This document shows, one piece after another, positions 28,497 through 37,595 of a stretch of 64,000 nt of DNA. Position numbers and translations under genes: made by a program. The notes beneath the pieces are model-generated. The model did not search any database. It saw only the letters and a program-made list of their open reading frames with translations, and was not told the DNA's origin. Every line of letters begins with the position of its first letter. Position 1 is the first letter of the stretch. The stretch comes from an uncultured Eubacteriales bacterium (GTDB lineage: Bacteria; Bacillota; Clostridia; Peptostreptococcales; Anaerovoracaceae), in contig CASDYG010000003.1 of NCBI GenBank assembly GCA_949285555.1, positions 124,001 through 188,000 of the forward strand, in the 5' to 3' direction.

Positions 28497-29462
28497 ATGT
28501 TTGATCTACTTTTGTATTTGATTATGATAATTATTGGCTTTATTGCAGGAACGCTGCTTAGAGCTAAGAAGGAAAAACTGGGGTTTGTAACTAGATTGCA
28601 AACCCTTTCTATCATGTTGTTACTTCTGATGATGGGAGTGAAAATGGGGGCTAATGCAGAGGTTATAGCTAATATTAAAACAATTGGTCTTTATGCTCTA
28701 ATATTTACAGTTTTAGTTATTGGCTGCACCCTGATATCACTTACCGTGGTTCGCAGACTAATGAAAGTGAATAAACAGGGAGTTTTACAGGGGGAAGGTA
28801 TAACCCGTGATAAGGTAGAGGAGGAAGTGGCCAAAAGCTTTGACGCAATGACTTTTATAATAGTTGGGTGTGTTATAGTTGGTATGAGCCTGGGCTATTT
28901 TGTGGATAGCCATGATTTAATATCTGGAGCATTTTTACAAGAGATTTTAAATCGCCTTATACAATTAGGCTTATGTCTACTGCTTGTGTTTGTTGGACTT
29001 GACATGGGATTTGATGAGGCTTTAATTTCCAACCTGAGGGCAATGGGAATAAGGGCACTGGCATTTCCGATAGCTACTATCATAGGAACTATGGCAGGCG
29101 CTATCATCGCTCTTTTAGTAATACCTGTTACATTGCAGGAAACGCTGGCTATCGGAGGTGGATTCGGGTGGTATACACTTGCACCGGCAATCATAATGGA
29201 TGCAGGCCATGTAAACGCCAGTGCCATCTCGTTTATTCATAACGTATTAAGAGAGCTTTTAAGTATTATCATTATTCCATTTGTTGCAAGATATATAGGA
29301 GCTATTGAAGCAGGCTGTGTTGCCGGTGCACCATCAATGGATGTTTGTCTTCCGGTGATTGGCAGAGCTACCAATGGCAGCGTTGTAATATATGCATTTG
29401 TCAATGGTGTAATTATTTCATTACTTGTACCGGTAATAGTATCGGTGATAATGCAATTCTAA
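28497..29462 (+). CDS. lysO: LysO-type lysine exporter family protein
   Basis: Integral membrane protein of the LysO/YbjE (DUF340) family, which exports L-lysine in Enterobacteria; 321 residues, about 8-9 membrane segments. The N-terminal half (IIIGFIAGTLLRAKKEK) and the C-terminal repeat (LAIGGGFGWYTLAPAIIMDA) show the family pattern, including GFGWYTLAP and the PSMDVCLPVI stretch. The start has a weak AAGGAAT site. It is 31 bp upstream of ornithine racemase, so the exported amino acid may be a basic one such as lysine or ornithine; the substrate is inferred. Confidence 0.88.
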   Translation: MFDLLLYLIMIIIGFIAGTLLRAKKEKLGFVTRLQTLSIMLLLLMMGVKMGANAEVIANIKTIGLYALIFTVLVIGCTLISLTVVRRLMKVNKQGVLQGEGITRDKVEEEVAKSFDAMTFIIVGCVIVGMSLGYFVDSHDLISGAFLQEILNRLIQLGLCLLLVFVGLDMGFDEALISNLRAMGIRALAFPIATIIGTMAGAIIALLVIPVTLQETLAIGGGFGWYTLAPAIIMDAGHVNASAISFIHNVLRELLSIIIIPFVARYIGAIEAGCVAGAPSMDVCLPVIGRATNGSVVIYAFVNGVIISLLVPVIVSVIMQF

Positions 29463-29493
29463 GCAATTCTAATATGTACAGATAGGAGGAGTC

Positions 29494-30579
29494 ATGAAGT
29501 ATCCTTGTTTAGAAATAAATTTAGATAAGCTCAGACATAATGTGAAGGCAGTGGTAGATTTAGCCGCAGAGCATAAAGTTCAGATAGCTGGTGTAATGAA
29601 GGGGACATCTGGATTGGCAAAATGTATCAAGGCCTTTGAAGAAGGCGGCGTCTCTATGATAGGCTCATCAAGACTTGACCAGCTTGAAACTGCAAGACAG
29701 GTATGCCCGAATTTGCCAAGACTATTACTAAGGGTTCCGATGATAAGTGAGGCGGAGGATGTTATAAGTCTGTGCCAATATAGTCTGAATAGTGAAATAT
29801 CTACAATTGAGGCTCTATCAAAAGAGGCTAGAAGAAAGGAATTGGAGCATAAAATTATCCTCATGGCAGATTTAGGGGATTTGCGAGAAGGGTACTGGTA
29901 TGATGAAGAGCTTATAGATACAGCACTTACTGTTGAAAATGATCCTTACCTGAAGCTAGCGGGAATAGGTACGAATTTAGGCTGCTACGGATCCATAGAA
30001 GCTACTGAGGCTAAACTTGAAGAGTTGGTAGAACTGGCTGAAAAGGTGGAGGCTGCAATTGGAAGAAAACTGGAAATAATTTCAGGTGGAGCAACCTCAA
30101 GTATACCTCGTTTTTTGTGCAAAGATTTGCCTGAGAGAATAAATCATATGCGTATTGGAGAGGGAATACTACTAGCCAGAGATTTGGATGTTTTCTATAA
30201 TCATGACATGAGTTTTTTGAATCAAGATGTTTACACATTAAAGGCTGAAGTGATAGAGATTAAGACAAAACCAACCCACCCTGTAGGGGAAATCGCAGTT
30301 AATGCATTCGGAAAAAAGCCTACATATGAGGATAGAGGATATAGGAAACGGGCAATCTTAGCTGTAGGTAAGGTGGATATTGGCGATTTTGAAGATATAT
30401 TTCCAAAACTTGATGGTATAGAAATAGTCGGGGGTTCAAGTGATCACACAATCATTGATGTTCAGGACTTTAAGGAGGAACTGAAGGTGGGAGATATACT
30501 GGAGTTTTCCATTGACTACGGTTCGCTAATTTATCTTACAAGCAGTAAGGATATCAAAATAAAATATATTGAAGGCTAG
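29494..30579 (+). CDS. orr: Alanine/ornithine racemase family PLP enzyme (ornithine racemase)
   Basis: Fold-type III PLP racemase, 361 residues, closest in pattern to clostridial ornithine racemase Orr, which makes D-ornithine for the oxidative/reductive ornithine fermentation pathway. The PLP lysine is in VQIAGVMKGTSGLAKCIKAF, followed by VSMIGSSRLDQLE. The C-terminal domain has the substrate-region Tyr/Asp residues in AFGKKPTYEDRGYRKRAIL and GGSSDHTIIDV. AGGAGG precedes the ATG. Its position after the LysO-type exporter and before ogt suggests a basic-amino-acid unit. Alanine racemase activity cannot be excluded. Confidence 0.87.
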   Translation: MKYPCLEINLDKLRHNVKAVVDLAAEHKVQIAGVMKGTSGLAKCIKAFEEGGVSMIGSSRLDQLETARQVCPNLPRLLLRVPMISEAEDVISLCQYSLNSEISTIEALSKEARRKELEHKIILMADLGDLREGYWYDEELIDTALTVENDPYLKLAGIGTNLGCYGSIEATEAKLEELVELAEKVEAAIGRKLEIISGGATSSIPRFLCKDLPERINHMRIGEGILLARDLDVFYNHDMSFLNQDVYTLKAEVIEIKTKPTHPVGEIAVNAFGKKPTYEDRGYRKRAILAVGKVDIGDFEDIFPKLDGIEIVGGSSDHTIIDVQDFKEELKVGDILEFSIDYGSLIYLTSSKDIKIKYIEG

Positions 30580-30583
30580 TACA

Positions 30584-31267
30584 GTGATTTACCATTATGA
30601 GAATGAAATAGTTAATCTGATTCTTGAAATTCAGGATGGATTAATTGAAAGAATAAGTCCTCTTAAGAGTTGGGAAGATAAATACGCTAAATCCCTGGTG
30701 GAGCCAAAGAGTGATTTGACTGAAGCGTGCAATATGAATTATTGCATAATAAAAAATGATGCTCATAATATGGGCATGAGTAGTGAAAGCAGCTTTAGAA
30801 AAAATACAAGCTTGAATAAATCTGATGACAACAATGCTTGTGAGATTATCAGATTGAGCGACGAGCATGCTCAATGCAGTATTGTAATAAAGGAGTGGCT
30901 TGATGCATACTTTGAAGGAAGACCAGAGAAAATAAGTGTAGTCTTACCCTATCTAAGGCTTGTGGGCAGCGATTTTCAGAAAGTGGTATGGGAAAGAGTC
31001 ATGCTAATTCCGTACGGGAATATTACTACGTATGGTCAAATAGCGAGAGAGGTAGGAAACATACTGGGAAAACCAACTATGTCGGCGCAGGCAGTAGGAA
31101 GAGCTGTTGGTAGCAATCCGTTTTTAATTTTAATACCTTGTCACAGGGTGATTGCATCAGATGGGAGCATGCTCGGATACTTCGGTGGAATTGAAATGAA
31201 AAAGAAGCTACTGGAATTGGAAAATAGAATAGTACATTCTAAAAATCTTGTACTTCATAGGGCATAA
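30584..31267 (+). CDS. ogt: Methylated-DNA--protein-cysteine methyltransferase
   Basis: Suicide DNA-repair enzyme that moves O6-alkyl groups from guanine to its own cysteine. The active site is intact: LILIPCHRVIASDGSMLGYF, with the HTH part YGQIAREVGN before it. GTG 30584 is the likely start: GAAGG lies 8 nt upstream, and it begins 4 bp after the racemase stop; an in-frame TTG at 30569 would overlap the racemase. The N-terminal domain carries about 50 extra hydrophilic residues (roughly 35-90) that look like an unstructured insertion. Confidence 0.92.
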   Translation: MIYHYENEIVNLILEIQDGLIERISPLKSWEDKYAKSLVEPKSDLTEACNMNYCIIKNDAHNMGMSSESSFRKNTSLNKSDDNNACEIIRLSDEHAQCSIVIKEWLDAYFEGRPEKISVVLPYLRLVGSDFQKVVWERVMLIPYGNITTYGQIAREVGNILGKPTMSAQAVGRAVGSNPFLILIPCHRVIASDGSMLGYFGGIEMKKKLLELENRIVHSKNLVLHRA

Positions 31268-31294
31268 TGTGTTATAATAATTGTAGGAGGGCTT

Positions 31295-31906
31295 ATGAAA
31301 AAGCTAGTTACAATAAGTCGTCAGTTTGGAAGTGGCGGAAGAATTATAGGAGCAAGGATCGCTGAAGCTCTTGGAGTAGATTTTTACGATGGTGAAATAA
31401 TCGATATGGCAATTGAAGAAAGTGGACTTGCCAGAGGTGTAGTAGAGGGAGGAGAGCTTCGTGCAGATAATCCTTTTACTTATGGTATGACGTCTGCAAT
31501 AAACTTTGGCGATGCCTTCACTGCGGATCCAATTTCCATAAATGAAAAGGCTTTTTTGGCTCAGTATAAGGTCATAGAAGAAATCGGCGCTAAGGGAGAA
31601 GGGGTAATTGTAGGACGCTGTGCAGATTATGTTCTGCGTGATATTAAAGGTGTTACAAATGTTTTTTTCTATGGAAATAAAGAAGATCGTATCAGACGTT
31701 GCATAGAAGAATACGGAGAAGATCCAAAAGATATTGAACATCTTATTGCTAAATACGATAAAAGCAGAGCTAATTATTACAATTATCATACCAGTTACAA
31801 ATGGGGTGAGATTACAAATTATAATATTGCTATTAACACAAGTTATGTAGACTATGATGAGGCTGCATATTTAGTTGTTGAATACATTAAAAACAGGAGG
31901 TATTAA
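31295..31906 (+). CDS. Cytidylate kinase-like family protein
   Basis: P-loop kinase of the Cytidylate_kin2 family, 203 residues, found widely in Clostridia and of uncertain substrate. The P-loop is ISRQFGSGGRIIGARIAEAL near residue 8, without the classical lysine-Ser/Thr ending, as is common in this group. Later blocks are VIVGRCADYVLRD and the lid-like KEDRIRRCIEEYGEDPKDIEH. GTAGGAGGG precedes the ATG. Probably co-transcribed with the small membrane protein and metG that follow. Confidence 0.85.
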   Translation: MKKLVTISRQFGSGGRIIGARIAEALGVDFYDGEIIDMAIEESGLARGVVEGGELRADNPFTYGMTSAINFGDAFTADPISINEKAFLAQYKVIEEIGAKGEGVIVGRCADYVLRDIKGVTNVFFYGNKEDRIRRCIEEYGEDPKDIEHLIAKYDKSRANYYNYHTSYKWGEITNYNIAINTSYVDYDEAAYLVVEYIKNRRY

Positions 31907-31907
31907 G

Positions 31908-32138
31908 ATGAACCTGACTAATCCATATAAGCTTTTAAAGAGAAAGAAACGTAGAGAAGAAATGAAAGATCATGGCAATGCTGTTCTAAAAGTGGTACTT
32001 GCAATTTTAGGAATTGGCTTTTTGGCAGGAACCACCTTGGTATTAGTTGTTGACAGGATTATGAAAAAAATATTTGTAAATGTAGAATGGCCTGAAGAAG
32101 AATGGTCAAATCAAGAGTGGTCAGAGGAAGAATTTTAA
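31908..32138 (+). CDS. Small single-pass membrane protein, 76 aa
   Basis: Unrecognised protein: a basic N-terminus (LLKRKKRREEMKDHG), one membrane helix (VLKVVLAILGIGFLAGTTLV), then a short tail with Trp/Glu repeats (EWPEEEWSNQEWSEEEF). ATG 31908 has AGGAGG 7-8 nt upstream and starts right after the kinase stop; its stop overlaps the metG start (TAATG). The acidic aromatic tail would face outside if the positive-inside rule holds. Function unknown. Confidence 0.75.
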   Translation: MNLTNPYKLLKRKKRREEMKDHGNAVLKVVLAILGIGFLAGTTLVLVVDRIMKKIFVNVEWPEEEWSNQEWSEEEF

Positions 32139-34072
32139 TGGATAAGGGAAAATCTTATTATATTACTACGCCAATCTATTATCCTAGTGCGAAGCTTCAT
32201 GTTGGTCATACGTATTGCACGGTGATGGCAGATGCAATGGCTAGATTTAAGAGGTTGCAAGGTTTTAATGTGCATTTTTTGACAGGTACAGATGAGCATG
32301 GACAAAAGCTGCAGACTGTTGCCGAGGAAAAGGGCATGAAGCCTATAGATTATATAGATGGCATTGTTGAGTCTATAAAAGAGCTATGGGAAGTAATGGA
32401 AATTTCATATGATGATTTTATCAGAACTACAGAAGAACGTCATGTGAAAAGAGTGCAGGGAATTTTCAATAAGCTGTATGAAAAAGGCGACATATACAAG
32501 GGAGAGTATGAAGGACTGTACTGTAGACCATGTGAAGCATACTGGACCGAAAGTCAGCTTGTAGATGGAAAGTGCCCGGATTGTGGTAGAGAAGTCAAAA
32601 TGGAGAAAGAGGAGGCTTATTTCTTCAGACTATCAAAATATGAAGGTAGGCTTATTGATCTTTTTGAAAAAAATCCTGAATTTTTGCAGCCGGAAGCCAG
32701 AAGAAATGAGATGCTTGCATTTGTAAAGCAGGGACTACAGGACCTTTGCATTTCAAGATCCACATTTGATTGGGGTATACCTGTTCCAATAGATGAAAAG
32801 CATGTTATATATGTATGGCTGGATGCGCTTTCCAACTACATAACAGCACTTGGCTATCCTGATACAGAAGAGGGTATGAAAGCCTTTTGGCCTGCAGATG
32901 TTCATCTGGTAGGTAAGGAAATTGTCAGGTTCCATACTGTTATTTGGCCTGCAATGCTTATGTCGATGGAGCTGCCTCTTCCTAAAAAGGTACTGGGTCA
33001 TGGATGGCTGCTGCTAGATGGCGATAAAATGTCTAAATCCAAGAATAATGTGGTCGATCCAGCTATGCTGATTCAAAGGTATGGGGTTGATGCTTTAAAG
33101 TATTTCTTATTAAGGGAATATACATTTGGACAGGATGGACAATTTTCAAATGAGGCCATGATTCGTAGAATAAATTCCGATTTGGCAAATGATCTTGGTA
33201 ATCTTCTTTCGAGAACTGTTTCCATGCTAGAAAAGTATAGAGATGGCATAGTACCAGCTACAAGGAGTGTAGATGAGTATGACGAGTCATTACGTCAGAT
33301 TATGAAAGCTGCAAGGGATAGAGTTGCCAACCACATGGACAGCTTCTCCTTCAGTCTTGCCCTAGATGAAATATGGAAGTTAATCGGCAGAGCCAATAAA
33401 TACATAGATGAAAAGATGCCTTGGAAGCTGGCAAAGGACGAAAACTCTAAAGACTCACTTGATGCATGTCTTCATAATCTTGCAGATACACTAAGAATTG
33501 TTTCTATTTTGATATATCCTTTCATGCATACTACGGCAATAGAAATGAGAAAGCAGCTCGGTCTGGATGCTAATGTGAAATGGGAGGATGCCGCCTTCCT
33601 AGATCAAATGGAAGGAATAAGAGTTCAGAAAGGACAGGCTTTATTCCCAAGGCTTGATGTAGAAAAGGAGCTAGAAATGCTGGAACAAATAAATGTTACA
33701 AATGATAGCGCTGAGGAAAATGACGAAGTGACAAATGAGCTTGAAGAAAAGCCGATGATAGAGTTTGATGATTTTGAAAAAATAGACCTCAAGGTTGGAC
33801 TTATTGAAGAGGCAGAGAAGCATCCAAAGGCAGACAGACTTCTTTTATTTAAGGTTAGACTTGGTAGTGAGATTAGGCAGATTATATCTGGAGTCGCAGA
33901 TTCATTTACTCCTGAAGAGATGAAAGGTAAGAAAGTAGTTGTAGTAACTAATCTTAAACCTAGAAAAATAAGAGGACTAGAGTCCCAGGGAATGATTCTC
34001 TATGCTGATGCAGATGATAATAAGGTTAGACTTGTCACAAGTGACGGGGAACCAGGAAGGTCAGTAAACTAA
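32138..34072 (+). CDS. metG: Methionyl-tRNA synthetase
   Basis: Charges tRNA-Met with methionine, including the initiator tRNA encoded 1.2 kb downstream. About 644 residues. Class I motifs are HVGH (ITTPIYYPSAKLHVGHTYC) and KMSKSKNNV; the zinc knuckle is CRPCEAYW with CPDC. The C-terminal EMAP/Trbp111-like tRNA-binding domain begins near IEFDDFEKIDLKVGLIEEAE, joined by an acidic linker. ATG 32138 overlaps the preceding stop. Its stop overlaps the tatD start (TAATG). Confidence 0.97.
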   Translation: MDKGKSYYITTPIYYPSAKLHVGHTYCTVMADAMARFKRLQGFNVHFLTGTDEHGQKLQTVAEEKGMKPIDYIDGIVESIKELWEVMEISYDDFIRTTEERHVKRVQGIFNKLYEKGDIYKGEYEGLYCRPCEAYWTESQLVDGKCPDCGREVKMEKEEAYFFRLSKYEGRLIDLFEKNPEFLQPEARRNEMLAFVKQGLQDLCISRSTFDWGIPVPIDEKHVIYVWLDALSNYITALGYPDTEEGMKAFWPADVHLVGKEIVRFHTVIWPAMLMSMELPLPKKVLGHGWLLLDGDKMSKSKNNVVDPAMLIQRYGVDALKYFLLREYTFGQDGQFSNEAMIRRINSDLANDLGNLLSRTVSMLEKYRDGIVPATRSVDEYDESLRQIMKAARDRVANHMDSFSFSLALDEIWKLIGRANKYIDEKMPWKLAKDENSKDSLDACLHNLADTLRIVSILIYPFMHTTAIEMRKQLGLDANVKWEDAAFLDQMEGIRVQKGQALFPRLDVEKELEMLEQINVTNDSAEENDEVTNELEEKPMIEFDDFEKIDLKVGLIEEAEKHPKADRLLLFKVRLGSEIRQIISGVADSFTPEEMKGKKVVVVTNLKPRKIRGLESQGMILYADADDNKVRLVTSDGEPGRSVN

Positions 34073-34905
34073 TGCTATTTGATTCGCATGCACATATAAA
34101 TTACCCTGAATTTAGTCCGCAGCATAGGAATGAAATATGCAGCTTAATTTCAAATTCAGCCGTAGACTATGTAATGGATGTAGGGTGTGACCTTGCAAGC
34201 TCCAGACAGTCTGTGATGGATGCCAAAAAGTACCCTTGGTGCTATGCTTCAGTAGGCTATCATCCTCATGATGTGAAGGGACTGGATGATATTACCTTTA
34301 TGATGATTGAGCAGCTTGCTAGAGAAGAAAAGGTAAAGGCCATAGGAGAAATAGGTCTTGATTATTATAGGGATCTTTCTCCAAGGGATGAGCAGCAGTA
34401 TTGGTTTAGGCGTCAAATTCAGCTTGCCAACAAACTTAAAATGCCTATAATAATACACACTCGTGATGCGATGCAGGATACAGTAGATATTTTAAATGAA
34501 GAAGGAGCATTTTCTGCTGAGCGTAAGGCCATGTTTCCTAAGAGACTAGATGAAAATGGTAATTTTTGTGATGATGCAAGGGTACTTTTTCATTGCTACT
34601 CTGGAAGCGCCGAGGATGCTAAGCGTATAGTAAAGTTAGGCGGAACTATATCCATTGCCGGACCTGTTACATTTAAAAATAATCGTAAGACAGTAAAGGT
34701 AGTAGAGGAAATCCCAAGTGAATTTTTACTAGCTGAAACGGATTCTCCTTTTTTGACGCCGGAGCCACACAGAGGCAAGGAGAATATATCTGTAAATGTT
34801 GAGCATACAGTCGCTAAAATGGCAGAAATAAAAGGTATATCCTATGACGCCATGGCTCAAATAACCAAGGCTAATGCTATGAAATTTTTTGACATTCACG
34901 AATAA
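34072..34905 (+). CDS. tatD: TatD family metal-dependent DNase
   Basis: TIM-barrel metallohydrolase, 277 residues. It has the N-terminal metal pair in LFDSHAHINY, Glu in IGEIGLDYYRDLSPRDEQ, His in PIIIHTRDA and VLFHCYSGSAEDAK, and Asp in LLAETDSPFLTPEPHRGKEN. The metG-tatD order is common in Firmicutes, where rnmV and ksgA often follow; here a composite terminator and tRNA genes follow instead. Start overlaps metG. Confidence 0.94.
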   Translation: MLFDSHAHINYPEFSPQHRNEICSLISNSAVDYVMDVGCDLASSRQSVMDAKKYPWCYASVGYHPHDVKGLDDITFMMIEQLAREEKVKAIGEIGLDYYRDLSPRDEQQYWFRRQIQLANKLKMPIIIHTRDAMQDTVDILNEEGAFSAERKAMFPKRLDENGNFCDDARVLFHCYSGSAEDAKRIVKLGGTISIAGPVTFKNNRKTVKVVEEIPSEFLLAETDSPFLTPEPHRGKENISVNVEHTVAKMAEIKGISYDAMAQITKANAMKFFDIHE

Positions 34906-34926
34906 AATAATATAAGAGAGTAAACT

Positions 34927-35028
34927 AAAACTGAGATAACAAGCCAAGGTGATGCTAGCTTACGCATACTTTTTGGTAAGTATGGGTGAAGAGGGCAATT
35001 AACCGTAGGCATATTATCTCAGTTTTTT
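34927..35028. terminator. Composite bidirectional terminator after tatD
   Basis: AAAACTGAGATAA (34927-34939) pairs with TTATCTCAGTTTT ending in TTTTTT at 35028. Inside, a CATACTT/AAGTATG stem and other pairing fill about 75 nt. The neighbouring tRNA operon converges on it, although that operon has its own terminator at 35213-35234. Confidence 0.75.
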
Positions 35029-35212
35029 GTTGCAATTAATAGTTATAATTCATGACTTAACAAGGAACTACAGCTGTAATAAAGCTTTATAATATAAGTT
35101 CCATAGTAGGTGCTAAAAGTAAGATGTATTTACTTACATGAGGTGAAAGGTATTAGGTAGATTTCGATGTAGTTAAAAATAGATTCGTATTTTAATTGTG
35201 ATATTAGAAAAT

Positions 35213-35234
35213 AAAAAAAGAGGCCTAGTGCCTC
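35213..35234 (-). terminator. Terminator of the tRNA operon
   Basis: GAGGC (35220-35224) pairs with GCCTC (35230-35234); on the minus strand it is followed by a seven-T run with one further T-rich block. Confidence 0.8.
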
Positions 35235-35239
35235 AAATG

Positions 35240-35315
35240 TGGTTGCAGGGAGAGGACTTGAACCTCTGACCTTCGGGTTATGAGCCCGATGAGCTACCAA
35301 CTGCTCCACCCTGCG
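35240..35315 (-). tRNA. tRNA-fMet (CAT), initiator
   Basis: Complete cloverleaf on the minus strand with encoded CCA. The first base C and position-72 A do not pair, and three G-C pairs flank the anticodon loop (GGGCTCATAACCC). Both are hallmarks of bacterial initiator tRNA. Last gene of a three-tRNA operon. Confidence 0.93.
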
Positions 35316-35336
35316 TCGTCATATTCATCTCATAAG

Positions 35337-35425
35337 TGGTGCCGGAGACCGGGGTCGAACCGGTACGATCTTATGGGATCGCAGGATTTTAAGTCCTGTG
35401 CGTCTGCCAATTCCGCCACTCCGGC
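35337..35425 (-). tRNA. tRNA-Leu (TAA)
   Basis: Class II tRNA of 89 nt with a long variable arm and encoded CCA. The anticodon loop CTTAAAA lies between CAGGA and TCCTG. Middle gene of the operon. Confidence 0.94.
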
Positions 35426-35430
35426 AAAAG

Positions 35431-35505
35431 TGGCTCCGAGGGTGGGGCTCGAACCCACAGCCTACCGGTTAACAGCCGGTTGCTCCACCATTGAGCTACC
35501 TCGGA
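35431..35505 (-). tRNA. tRNA-Asn (GTT)
   Basis: 75-nt cloverleaf with 7-bp acceptor TCCGAGG/CCTCGGA, discriminator G and encoded CCA; anticodon loop CTGTTAA. First gene of the operon, about 27 bp downstream of a consensus promoter. Confidence 0.95.
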
Positions 35506-35531
35506 ATAACTTTAAATCTAGCAACTTTTAT

Positions 35532-35560
35532 ATTATATAATCTATGAATTGTTTTGTCAA
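35532..35560 (-). promoter_or_regulatory. Consensus promoter of the tRNA operon
   Basis: On the minus strand TTGACA (complement of 35555-35560), 17-bp spacer, TATAAT (complement of 35532-35537): both hexamers match the sigma-A consensus exactly. Confidence 0.9.
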
Positions 35561-35614
35561 CACCTAAAGGCAAATAATTTTGTGAAGATAAATAGCTGAT
35601 GAATTTTTTAGTAA

Positions 35615-35926
35615 CCTGAGGGCCCCGATATTTTACCATCTACCATTGAATTTGCAGGGTACGAAGCGGAAATCATCAATGCTAAAAACCGTGAGCGTGT
35701 TCTGAAAATCTTTATAGATATGGTAAAGAAGAATTATGATTATGTGCTTATTGATTATATGCATTCGCTTGGAATGTTCACTATCAATGCTATGTCGGCG
35801 GCTGACAGCGTGATTATCCCAACACAACCACATTTCTTTTCAGCAAAAGGTCTGGAGCAGGAGCTACGCTCAGTATCAAAAGTAAAGCGGAAAAACACTC
35901 CCAAGCTAAGAATGGACGGCACTTGA
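35615..35926 (+). pseudogene. ParA/Soj family ATPase fragment
   Basis: A 103-codon remnant, open from 35615 to the stop at 35924-35926, encoding only the middle of a ParA-type ATPase as carried by conjugative elements. The Walker B region YDYVLIDYMHSLGMFTINAM is present, then SVIIPTQPHFFSAKGLEQEL and VKRKNTPKLRMDG. The N-terminal Walker A part and the C-terminus are missing. It is more GC-rich than its surroundings and lies just beyond the tRNA promoter, so it is likely a relic of an integrated element. Confidence 0.85.
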
Positions 35927-36157
35927 TTATTATTGTAATGCCACGCACGAACAGTTCCCACGTAACACATAGCTTTACAGACTGATGACTACCAAATTTG
36001 AAGAGGTGTAATAATAAGGCTTAACGGTATTCATGTCGAATTTTGAGAAAATAAAAAGAAAATTCATGTATTTTAATGTTGAAATTTAAGTTAAAATCAT
36101 TGATATTTACACGAATATGTGTTATACTATGTTCAGTTCCTTAAAGGAGGTCTAGCA

Positions 36158-37453
36158 ATGTATCGAAAAATAATGAGTTTCTTGGAAGCGTGGAAAGATA
36201 GCGTTCACCGTAAGCCCCTGATTTTGCAGGGAGCAAGGCAGGTCGGAAAAACCTACTCGATTTTAGAATTTGGACGCAGCCACTATGAAAATGTGGCATA
36301 CTTCAATTTTGAAACCAATCCAAAGCTGAACGAAACCTTTGAGGAAAATATCAGCCCTGATTATCTGATACCAATTTTATCGCACATTGCAGGTCAGACT
36401 ATAGTAAAGGAAAAAACGCTGATAGTATTTGATGAGGTTCAGCTTTGCGAACGCGCTTTGACTTCTCTGAAATACTTTTGTGAGGACGCTCCAGACTATC
36501 ACATCGTAGCTCTCGGTAGCTTGCTGGGTGTGGCGGTAGGCAGGGCGAAATTCTCTTTTCCTGTGGGTAAGGTCGATATGAAAACCATGTACCCTATGGA
36601 TATGGAGGAATTCATGCTAGCTTTAGGCGAGGACGCCCTGGTAGCGCAGATTAAAAAGTGCTTTGAAACCGATGTGCCGATGCCCTCTGCACTGCACGAT
36701 GCAGCAATGCTGCTTTACAGGCAGTATCTCGTTGTGGGCGGTATGCCTGAGTGCGTTTTGCAGTTCACGCAGACAAAGGACTATATCCTTGTGCGCCACA
36801 CGCAGGACACCATACTCGCAAGCTATCTGAACGATATGAGCAAGTACAACAATGTGAACGAAATCAAAAAAACAAGGCTTGCCTATGACAACATTACGGT
36901 ACAGCTTTCAAAAAAGAATACCCGTTTTCAGTATAAGATGATAAAGAAAGGCGGCAGAGCTTCCGAGTTTGAAAATGCTATTGAATGGCTCTGTCTGTCT
37001 GGTATCGTTTCACAAGTGTATAAGGTAGAGCAGATCAAAAAGCCGTTGGAGAATTACCGTGATATTGATGCGTTCAAGATTTATGTTTCTGACTTGGGAC
37101 TGCTCTGTGCAAAGAAAGACTTAGCGACAAACGATGTTCTCTATATGGTTGAGGAGTTGAACGACTTTAAGGGCGGCATGACCGAAAACTATGTCGATGT
37201 GCAGCTCACCATAAACGGATATAAGACATACTATTGGGAGTCCAAACGTGGAGCCGAGATTGATTTTGTTATTCAGCGTGAGAACCAGATTATCCCTATT
37301 GAAGTAAAGTCGGCTGACAATACTAAGGCAAAGAGTTTAAAAGTTTATATGGATGCTTATAATCCTGCCTACGCTATTAAGCTATCATCAAAAAACTTTG
37401 GATTTGAAGAGAATAAAAAGACCGTACCTCTATATGCTGCATTTTGTATTTAA
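36158..37453 (+). CDS. AAA ATPase with DUF4143 domain
   Basis: ATPase of the AAA_14/DUF4143 group, 431 residues. Walker A is ILQGARQVGKTYSILEFG near residue 25; Walker B is TLIVFDEVQLCERALTSLKY; the C-terminal nuclease-like/DUF4143 part includes ESKRGAEIDFVIQRENQIIP and IEVKSADN, resembling a PD-(D/E)xK core (E-ID-EVK). ATG 36158 has AAAGGAGG 7 nt upstream. GC content and codon use differ from neighbours, indicating recent transfer. These proteins are common in accessory regions of gut anaerobes; the cellular role is unknown. Confidence 0.9.
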   Translation: MYRKIMSFLEAWKDSVHRKPLILQGARQVGKTYSILEFGRSHYENVAYFNFETNPKLNETFEENISPDYLIPILSHIAGQTIVKEKTLIVFDEVQLCERALTSLKYFCEDAPDYHIVALGSLLGVAVGRAKFSFPVGKVDMKTMYPMDMEEFMLALGEDALVAQIKKCFETDVPMPSALHDAAMLLYRQYLVVGGMPECVLQFTQTKDYILVRHTQDTILASYLNDMSKYNNVNEIKKTRLAYDNITVQLSKKNTRFQYKMIKKGGRASEFENAIEWLCLSGIVSQVYKVEQIKKPLENYRDIDAFKIYVSDLGLLCAKKDLATNDVLYMVEELNDFKGGMTENYVDVQLTINGYKTYYWESKRGAEIDFVIQRENQIIPIEVKSADNTKAKSLKVYMDAYNPAYAIKLSSKNFGFEENKKTVPLYAAFCI

Positions 37454-37550
37454 TATTAAAACGAATAAGATAATCGGTAACGCTCAACTTTATAGGGTGG
37501 GTGTTATTTTTGTGCAGGCATCTTCTGTCATTCCCAAAGCACAGTAAAAA

Positions 37551-37588
37551 GAAAAAGCCTACAAACGGAAAAAACCGCTTGCAGACTG
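37551..37588 (-). terminator. Terminator downstream of tRNA-Ser(CGA)
   Basis: On the minus strand a 9-bp stem with G-U pairs closes a TTTTTT loop (the complement of 37561-37584 contains CAAGCGG and CCGTTTG), followed by GGCTTTTTCTTTTT. Confidence 0.65.
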
Positions 37589-37595
37589 AGCTTTT

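Noticed and set aside
31304..31789. A 161-codon minus-strand frame inside the cytidylate-kinase-like gene
   Set aside because: It lies antisense to a well supported gene and shows no protein family pattern.
34927..35028. A known riboswitch or SRP-type RNA after tatD
   Set aside because: None of the conserved core sequences of the classes I know are present; the outer stem with A/T tracts fits a terminator.
35520..35640. Attachment site at tRNA-Asn for the ParA/ATPase patch
   Set aside because: No copy of the tRNA-Asn 3' end was seen on the other side, and the patch lies at the promoter side of that operon.
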